Origin: Oscillospiraceae bacterium | Lineage (GTDB): Bacteria; Bacillota; Clostridia; Oscillospirales; CAG-272 | Assembly: GCA_015064085.1 (NCBI GenBank) | Contig: SVSX01000016.1 | Coordinates: 1 to 38,309, forward strand | Direction: 5' to 3' | DNA length: 38,309 bases | Shown here: positions 34,014 through 38,309 of the stretch, one piece after another | Layout: each line of letters starts with the position of its first letter | Numbering within the stretch: the first letter of the stretch is position 1 | Program-made: the position numbers and the translations under genes | The notes under the pieces: model-generated | Databases searched by the model: none | Told to the model about the DNA's origin: nothing | Seen by the model: only the letters and a program-made list of their open reading frames with translations

Positions 34014-34154
34014 TTGGCAAGACCGAAAAAGTCCGAGAATAAATAAAAAAATCCCATTTACGCATAAAAACGCAAATGAGACACTAATAGGTTGAATTTC
34101 TTCGAAATTCTTCATCTTTATGGACTTTTTCTACCGCCGTTTTCGGGGCTCGAC
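34014..34154 (+). repeat. Right copy of the gene-3'-end dispersed repeat
   Basis: 34014-34106 is the inverted counterpart of positions 1-95. The repeat probably continues to 34154, because CGTTTTCGGGGCTCGAC (34138-34154) also occurs in the copy near 28645. It starts 8 nt after the FAD-oxidoreductase stop, the same placement as the other two copies. No coding frame is credible. Confidence 0.8.
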
Positions 34155-34166
34155 GTACAACCGAGT

Positions 34167-34584
34167 GGTGACCCGTACGGGAATCCTGTCTCGCTTTGCT
34201 CGACGGCAAGTTTGCAGGCAAACTTGCACCCTCTGCCTTCGGCAGGGCTTCGGTTTTGGTACAGATAAGCAAAAAAGAAAACACACACCGAGCGGTGACC
34301 CGTACGGGAATCCTGTCTCGCTTTGTTCGACGGCAAGTTTGCAAGCAAACTTGCACCCTCTGCCTTCGGCAGGGCTTCGGTTTTGGTACAGATAAGCAAA
34401 AAAGAAAACACACACCGAGAGGTGTGTGTTTTCTTTTTGGTGACCCGTACGGGAATCCTGTCTCGCTTTGCTCGACGGCAAGTTTGCAAGCAAACTTGCA
34501 CCCTCTGCCTTCGGCAGGGCTTCGGTTTTGGTACAGATAAGCAAAAAAGAAAACACACACCGAGTGGTGTGTGTTTTCTTTTTT
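34167..34584. repeat. Three tandem units, each beginning with the tRNA-Glu 3' end
   Basis: Units start at 34167, 34294 and 34439 (lengths 127, 145 and 146), each with GGTGACCCGTACGGGAAT, identical to the complement of the tRNA-Glu 3' end at 34585-34602. Each unit also carries a 10-bp palindrome (GCAAGTTTGC/GCAAACTTGC), a CCCTCTGCC/GGCAGGG hairpin and an A-rich half terminator. The first unit lacks the right half of its terminator stem, apparently lost between GGTG repeats. Open frames through this block are repeats of one another and not genes. Confidence 0.9.
34543..34584 (-). terminator. Intrinsic terminator downstream of tRNA-Glu
   Basis: A perfect 19-bp stem: 34543-34561 against 34566-34584, loop GAGT, with A-rich and T-rich outer ends so that it works on either strand. 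A second full copy lies at about 34398-34438 and a half copy at about 34271-34289. Confidence 0.9.
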
Positions 34585-34658
34585 GGTGACCCGTACGGGA
34601 ATCGAACCCATGTTTCCAGCGTGAGAGGCTAGCGTCTTAACCGCTTGACCAACGGGCC
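34584..34658 (-). tRNA. tRNA-Glu (anticodon CTC)
   Basis: Read on the minus strand, the 75-nt gene begins GGCCCGTTGGTCAAGCGG and ends ACGGGTCACCA, with CCA encoded. The acceptor stem GGCCCGT/ACGGGTC pairs fully (one G-U). The anticodon stem CTAGC/GCTGG encloses loop CTCTCAC, anticodon CTC (reads GAG). The T arm contains GGGTTCGAATCCC. It closely resembles Bacillus tRNA-Glu. It has its own promoter and a strong terminator. Confidence 0.97.
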
Positions 34659-34677
34659 ATCTGTCGACGACTTTAAT

Positions 34678-34706
34678 ATTATAACATATCTTTTTTAAAA
34701 ATGCAA
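34678..34706 (-). promoter_or_regulatory. Promoter of tRNA-Glu
   Basis: On the minus strand, TTGCAT (34701-34706), 17 nt, TATAAT (34678-34683), with TG before the -10. The predicted start is about 13 nt before the mature 5' end. Confidence 0.8.
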
Positions 34707-34771
34707 TACCTTTTTGAAAAAAAGTTTGAAAAAAATCAAAATTTCTTTTTTGTCGGTTTTTTGCTTTGAAA

Positions 34772-34809
34772 TTGGGGGGATCGTTGTTGAAAATTCACAA
34801 TCCCCCCAA
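34772..34809 (-). terminator. Probable terminator of thiI
   Basis: TTGGGGGGAT (34772-34781) pairs with ATCCCCCCAA (34800-34809) 12 nt after the thiI stop. The T-tract on the minus strand is interrupted (TTTCAAAG), so the call is probable only. Confidence 0.6.
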
Positions 34810-34820
34810 GTATAGATTTA

Positions 34821-35999
34821 TTAATATTCCGCTTCCACGTACTCGGTGTATTCGCTTTCAAGTGCCTCGTTCACAAGGGCATCGAAATCCAGCTTTCTTT
34901 CCTGAACAAGGACCTTCTCAAGCTCGGGGCGTGTTTTGGGGTGTCTTGGAGTAAAGACGGTACAACAATCCTCATAGGGAAGGATCGATGTCTCGAAGGT
35001 GTTGATCTGCCTCGATATCTGCACGATCTCTTCCTTATCAAGTCCGATGCAGGGTCTGAAGACGGGAATATTCACCGCGTTATCTGTCACACCGATAGCC
35101 TGCATAGTCTGTGAAGCCACCTGACCCACGCTCTCACCCGTAATGAGAGCGCCGCAGTTATATTTCTCAGCCAGCTTTTCGGCGATCGTCATCATATATC
35201 TGCGAAGCAGAAGGGTAAAGTAGTCCTCCTCGCAATTTTTGACCAGCTCCTCCTGAATATGAGTGAGCGAAACTATATGGACCTTGATATCCCCCGCGTA
35301 GACAGCCACGAGCTTTGCGAGATCAAGGACCTTTTCCTTTGCGCGCTCGCTGGTATATGGGAAGGATTCAAAATGCACAGCCTCGAGCTTGACTCCGCGC
35401 TTTGCGAGCATATAGCCCGCCACAGGTGAGTCAATACCGCCCGAGAGGAGAAGCAGACCGCGACCGTTGCTTCCTATCGGCATACCTCCAGCGCCCTTGA
35501 ATGAGCCCGCGGAGACGTACGCGCCGAATTCGCGGATCTCTACCTTGACTATCACGTCGGGGTGATGGACGTCGACCCTGATACCTCTGCAGGATTCAAG
35601 GACTACGCCGCCGATCTCACGTGAGATCTCCATTGAGTCGAGAGGGAAGGACTTGTCCGAGCGCTTTGCTTCGACCTTGAAGGTGTGAAGACCCTTGAGA
35701 AATGAGGGGATATATTCACGGACGACCTTTGCGATATCCTCCATATTTTTTTCGCAAACGGCGGCTCTCGCGACGGTCACGATACCGAAGACCTTTCTTG
35801 CCGCCTCGAACATACCGTCGATATCGGCGGTGTCGTCGGTCGCCTCGATATATATGGTGCTCTGAGCGCGGTAGATATCAAAGCTTCCGTAAGCCTTTGC
35901 GCGTTTTTTCAGTTCACGGCAGAGCATATCCTCAAAATATTTTTTGTTCGCGCCCTTGAGCACGATCTCTCCGTATTTACACAATATGATCTCTTTCAT
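34821..35999 (-). CDS. thiI: tRNA 4-thiouridine synthetase ThiI
   Basis: A 392-residue enzyme that makes 4-thiouridine at position 8 of tRNA, using ATP and sulfur from a cysteine desulfurase. Domains in order: N-terminal ferredoxin-like segment (KEIILCKYGEIVLKG), THUMP (about 60-165), then a PP-loop ATPase with SGGIDSP at 186-192. The HPKTRP region near 350 holds a Cys pair (EDCC) at the place of the conserved catalytic cysteine. There is no C-terminal rhodanese domain, as in most Firmicutes, so thiamin synthesis is not implied. No Shine-Dalgarno is visible in the normal window: a terminator-like hairpin ends a few bases before the ATG. Confidence 0.95.
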   Translation of the reverse strand: MKEIILCKYGEIVLKGANKKYFEDMLCRELKKRAKAYGSFDIYRAQSTIYIEATDDTADIDGMFEAARKVFGIVTVARAAVCEKNMEDIAKVVREYIPSFLKGLHTFKVEAKRSDKSFPLDSMEISREIGGVVLESCRGIRVDVHHPDVIVKVEIREFGAYVSAGSFKGAGGMPIGSNGRGLLLLSGGIDSPVAGYMLAKRGVKLEAVHFESFPYTSERAKEKVLDLAKLVAVYAGDIKVHIVSLTHIQEELVKNCEEDYFTLLLRRYMMTIAEKLAEKYNCGALITGESVGQVASQTMQAIGVTDNAVNIPVFRPCIGLDKEEIVQISRQINTFETSILPYEDCCTVFTPRHPKTRPELEKVLVQERKLDFDALVNEALESEYTEYVEAEY

Positions 36000-36002
36000 T
36001 TT

Positions 36003-36036
36003 AAAAAATAGGGGAAGATCTCATTGGATTTCCCCT
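36003..36036 (-). terminator. Hairpin with T-run immediately before the thiI start
   Basis: On the minus strand, AGGGGAA (36030-36036) pairs with TTCCCCT (36010-36016), followed by ATTTTTT and, within 5 nt, the thiI ATG. It looks like the terminator of the upstream exonuclease gene, or an attenuator of thiI. The purine-rich AAAGGAAAAGGGG stretch that could serve as ribosome site lies upstream of or inside the stem. Confidence 0.6.
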
Positions 36037-36047
36037 TTTCCTTTCGG

Positions 36048-37142
36048 TTAATTGTTTTCGGTTTCGCGGTAGTAATTGGGGAAGAGAACGTTCCAGACCT
36101 TTCTGCAGGCAAAGGTGTCGGCGATAGAGGAGTGGGGAACACCCTCCCATTCGATGCCGAGACATTCCATAGCATCGATCAAAGACGCGTGCTCAAGCTC
36201 GGGTCTGTGCTCGTGAATATATCTCACGTACTCATTTGCGCAGCAGCGCACCTTCTTGTGGAGCTCGTCGCGCTCCTCGGGGGTGTCGTAGATATATTTT
36301 ATATGGCTGAAGTCGGTTGATACGCCGTAGGCAATGAGATTTTTCGCGTTGGCGAAGATCTCCTTGATCTTGGGAGTCAGCTCCTTGAGAGTAGGCGCGT
36401 CGACGACCATATCGGGGGTGATACCGTGTATCTTTTCGGTTCTGTTCCACTTTTTTGTGTGTTCGGGCTTAACGAGGGTATCCATTACCATATCGCCGTT
36501 TCCGTCGATGATCGTTATGGAAAGGATCTCGTCGTGATCGTAAAAGCCTGTGAGCTCAAGGTCGAAGAAAAGTACCTCCTCCTCCTTCATACCGTAGCAG
36601 GCGGATCTCAGCTTGTCTCCCTCTGCACGGCGGATCTTCATATCCTCCTCGTAGCAAGCGGCGCAAAGCTTTTTCTTGTATCTTATATCCTTGCCGCATC
36701 TGACGCAGAGCAGGGGAAGACGCTTGGCGGTCTTTTTGTCGAAGAAGAAGAGGATCGACTTGTCCGCGCGGTATGTAAAAGCGACGGGCTCTTCAACGGT
36801 CTCATAGTTCATTCTCTTGAGCTTATCGGCGGGATAAAATCCGCAAGCGGCAGCGCGCTTTATCGACATTCTTTCGATCACCGTACCGCTCTCAAGAGTG
36901 TAATTTTCCTTTTTGGAAGTGGGGCTGTACCACATTTCAACGGGAGCTTCAACAACTCTGTCGGGATCGAAATAATATATAAGATCTCCTTTTTCCGAAA
37001 GCTCAAAAGCTACGGGCTCACCCGATGGCATAAGATGAAGCTCGGAGAGGGTCTGACGAGTAAGTAGGTTTTTCGCATCGGCTTCTTTTCTCGTTATTGC
37101 ACGGATAACAGCGCCCGAGCGAAGGGTTCTTTTATTTTCCAA
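36048..37142 (-). CDS. DEDDh 3'-5' exonuclease-domain protein with zinc ribbon
   Basis: A 364-residue protein. The N-terminal 140 residues are of unknown type. A zinc ribbon follows with Cys146, Cys149, Cys160, Cys163 (CVRCG...CAACY). The RNase T/DnaQ-like exonuclease domain has ExoI FFDLELTG (Asp194, Glu196), ExoII IAYGVSTDF, and ExoIII HSSIADTF with His and Asp spaced as in DEDDh enzymes. I chose TTG at 37142, 6 nt after GGAGG. The longer frame from ATG 37199 starts at about the predicted transcription start and has no ribosome site. It probably trims single-stranded DNA or RNA; the substrate is unknown. thiI follows after the hairpin at 36003-36036. Confidence 0.85.
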   Translation of the reverse strand: MENKRTLRSGAVIRAITRKEADAKNLLTRQTLSELHLMPSGEPVAFELSEKGDLIYYFDPDRVVEAPVEMWYSPTSKKENYTLESGTVIERMSIKRAAACGFYPADKLKRMNYETVEEPVAFTYRADKSILFFFDKKTAKRLPLLCVRCGKDIRYKKKLCAACYEEDMKIRRAEGDKLRSACYGMKEEEVLFFDLELTGFYDHDEILSITIIDGNGDMVMDTLVKPEHTKKWNRTEKIHGITPDMVVDAPTLKELTPKIKEIFANAKNLIAYGVSTDFSHIKYIYDTPEERDELHKKVRCCANEYVRYIHEHRPELEHASLIDAMECLGIEWEGVPHSSIADTFACRKVWNVLFPNYYRETENN

Positions 37143-37204
37143 AGCCAACCTCCGATATAAAATAATATTTAAGGTGAATAATATCACATAGCAACACAAA
37201 TTTA

Positions 37205-37233
37205 ATTATACCATATAAGTTAGCTTTTGTCAA
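37205..37233 (-). promoter_or_regulatory. Consensus promoter of the exonuclease gene
   Basis: On the minus strand, TTGACA (37228-37233), 17 nt, TATAAT (37205-37210), with TG before the -10: a full consensus. The predicted start near 37198 fits the TTG start at 37142 with a leader of about 56 nt. Confidence 0.9.
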
Positions 37234-37273
37234 TGAAAAAAGAGGGATTGTTTAAGATTTTCTTGTCAATGAT

Positions 37274-37305
37274 AAAAGCGGACAGAGGAGAAAATCCTCT
37301 GTCCG
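37274..37305 (-). terminator. Terminator of the small membrane protein operon
   Basis: CGGACAGAGGA (37279-37289) pairs with TCCTCTGTCCG (37295-37305). On the minus strand it is followed by CTTTTATC. It ends the transcript of the genes at 37358-38208. Confidence 0.8.
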
Positions 37306-37357
37306 TGGGGGGCGTGCGATATAAGATTTGTAGTTGTATCAAAAAATTTAGTTTGGC

Positions 37358-37765
37358 TCATCTCATAGGAATTGTATAATCGCGTTCCGTTATATTTACC
37401 TTTTCATAATTCTGATTATATTGCCACACTTGTACCGTTATTGATCCGTCTCCATTATCAATAACATTGTATGTGCCGCTTTTAAAATAATTATGCGCGT
37501 CATAACCGCCTTTTATATGCCCGAGATATTTTTCTTCGCCGTCCTGCAAAACGTATATATCAGCTCCGCTTGACCAAAGGGCCTTGGTCCATTCCTTTAC
37601 AACGAGAACAACGTCACTATCGGGAACTTCAACGGTAATGGGAGGAAGATAATCTTTTTCAGACCACGATGAGAGAGCATAATCAAGCATGATAAAATAT
37701 ACTACAAAGATCAACACTATGACACATGCTACTATGAAATAAATTTTTTTCTTCTTATCTTTCAT
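37358..37765 (-). CDS. Small membrane-anchored protein of unknown function
   Basis: A 135-residue protein. A lysine-rich start (MKDKKKKIYF) is followed by one hydrophobic helix (about 8-28), then a soluble domain outside the membrane with VEVPDSDVVLVVKEWTKALW and a Gly/Asp-rich beta region near the end. No lipobox is seen. The family is not recognised. Its ATG overlaps the stop of the upstream membrane protein gene (4 nt, ATGA), so the two are co-translated and may interact. Base composition is more AT-rich than the central genes. Confidence 0.75.
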   Translation of the reverse strand: MKDKKKKIYFIVACVIVLIFVVYFIMLDYALSSWSEKDYLPPITVEVPDSDVVLVVKEWTKALWSSGADIYVLQDGEEKYLGHIKGGYDAHNYFKSGTYNVIDNGDGSITVQVWQYNQNYEKVNITERDYTIPMR

Positions 37766-38208
37766 TCATTTTGCTCCTGCTTTTTTGCTTTTCTTCTCTT
37801 TATAGTCAAGACTGTGCCGATAAGAACATCCAAAAAAACGATACACAAATAGGACGCTATTTTTGCAACAACATAAAATAAGATTTGCCATCCATACGCA
37901 GTTTGATAATACTCGATAAAGCGAATATCAAAGTCTATACATGCAAAACAGAAAGTTATTGCCATATCAATTATAAAAGGAATAGAGCCAATGGCTAAAT
38001 ATACCCACGGTTCTTTATAATCATTCCACTTTACTATGACATATACAAGAGTGATTAATAGAGGGGACGTATATAAACCCACTAATATTATACCATCACC
38101 AAAAAATCTTTCCATTATGTCGAAAGCAAAAAGACCGATTATTATCGAAGAAAAAATAGCTACCGATAGCGTTTTTATCAAAACTATTAAGTAATGTTTA
38201 TTTTTCAT
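37762..38208 (-). CDS. Small polytopic membrane protein of unknown function
   Basis: A 148-residue protein with about four hydrophobic helices and a lysine/arginine-rich C-terminus (KRRKAKKQEQ), placing that end in the cytoplasm. The family is not recognised. ATG 38208 (MKNKHYLIV) is preferred; AGAAAGG lies about 12 nt upstream, which is long but better than ATG 38238, which has no site and lies inside a hairpin. It is the first gene of a two-gene operon with the single-helix protein at 37358. The promoter is outside or at the window edge. Confidence 0.7.
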   Translation of the reverse strand: MKNKHYLIVLIKTLSVAIFSSIIIGLFAFDIMERFFGDGIILVGLYTSPLLITLVYVIVKWNDYKEPWVYLAIGSIPFIIDMAITFCFACIDFDIRFIEYYQTAYGWQILFYVVAKIASYLCIVFLDVLIGTVLTIKRRKAKKQEQNE

Positions 38209-38227
38209 TGTTATAAACTGCCTTTCT

Positions 38228-38276
38228 GCGAAAGGCATCGACGGGGTTATGAAACCCTCGTGCGCTTTCGCTTTTT
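38228..38276. promoter_or_regulatory. Hairpin in the leader of the small membrane protein operon
   Basis: GCGAAAG (38228-38234) pairs with CTTTCGC (38265-38271), with a smaller GGGTT/AACCC-type stem inside. Five T follow on the plus strand. It may be a terminator for plus-strand transcripts or a folded leader for the minus-strand genes; no plus-strand gene precedes it in view. The last 33 nt of the window hold nothing else recognisable. Confidence 0.4.
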
Positions 38277-38309
38277 GTTAATAAATTTGTGGTAAAATAT
38301 AGTTAAGAG

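Noticed and set aside
31307-34057. Long minus-strand open frame (32516-34057) opposite the FAD oxidoreductase
   Set aside because: It is the antisense shadow of a gene with clear FAD motifs; it lacks a ribosome site and recognisable domains.
34167-34584. CRISPR-like array
   Set aside because: The units are 127-146 bp and almost identical throughout, with no short repeat/unique spacer pattern and no cas genes. They start with a tRNA 3' end.
34084-34611. Long open frames with repeated peptide patterns on both strands
   Set aside because: They exist in several frames because the tandem unit repeats, run across tRNA-Glu and terminators, and have no ribosome sites. They are artefacts of the repeat.
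34014-34660. Integrated element or genomic island at tRNA-Glu
   Set aside because: The tRNA-end repeats look like att sites, but the units carry no integrase or cargo, and no matching repeat bounds a larger gene block in the window.
37143-37199. Longer exonuclease starting at ATG 37199
   Set aside because: A full-consensus promoter at 37205-37233 would start transcription at about that ATG, and GGAGG lies 6 nt before TTG 37142.

Overview
The window looks like chromosome from an uncultured low-to-mid-GC Bacillota, most likely a gut-type member of the Clostridia (Oscillospirales/Christensenellales-like). This rests on strong AGGAGG-type ribosome sites, consensus sigma-A promoters often with an extended -10 (TGn), a PII-like c-di-AMP receptor, a glycyl radical enzyme with activase, many Gfo/Idh/MocA oxidoreductases and AraC regulators, and a Bacillus-like tRNA-Glu. 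The genus is inference. No phage, integrase, transposase or CRISPR gene was seen.

Layout. (1) 126-3853, minus: an envelope-glycan operon (GtrA-like protein, UDP-galactopyranose-mutase-like flavoprotein, GT-C-type membrane protein). (2) 4094-7684, plus: Gfo/Idh oxidoreductase, EamA-type transporter, MATE transporter. (3) 7742-11718, minus: glycyl radical enzyme (GRE), its activase and an AraC regulator. (4) 11831-18896, plus and divergent from the regulator: Gfo/Idh, MDR dehydrogenase, SDR, type I 3-dehydroquinate-dehydratase-like protein, second SDR, metallo-beta-lactamase-fold hydrolase, an AT-rich beta-lactamase-like serine hydrolase and a quinone-oxidoreductase-like MDR. (5) 18958-21183, minus: PfkB kinase and DUF815 AAA+ ATPase. 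(6) 21452-21664: cold-shock protein with a structured leader. (7) 21961-25141: ABC exporter with PH-like and zinc-ribbon N-terminal parts, DUF1854 protein and c-di-AMP receptor. (8) 25218-34006: DUF11 protein, secreted endonuclease/exonuclease/phosphatase-fold protein, MBL-fold hydrolase, a second AraC regulator and a large FAD oxidoreductase. (9) 34014-34820: dispersed and tandem repeats abutting tRNA-Glu. (10) 34821-38208, minus: ThiI, a DEDD exonuclease and two small membrane proteins.

How it fits together. Regions 3 and 4 read as one catabolic locus. The regulator and the oxidoreductase operon diverge from a nearly palindromic 40-bp stretch that holds two interleaved promoters. The enzyme set (dehydrogenases, a DHQase-I-like Schiff-base lyase, a GRE whose active-site cysteine motif is GCWG) suggests anaerobic breakdown of a cyclic polyol or quinate/shikimate-like compound by an uncharacterised route; the substrate is inference. 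Region 7 links an unusual ABC exporter to c-di-AMP sensing. It ends in a long hairpin that also contains the ribosome site of the next gene, with a candidate promoter placed so that only its own transcripts would have that site free.

Repeats. A roughly 95-nt repeat lies at positions 1-95 and, inverted, at 34014-34106. A partial relative lies at 28645-28703. All three follow a stop codon. Three tandem units of 127-146 bp, each starting with the 3' end of tRNA-Glu, lie directly downstream of the tRNA.
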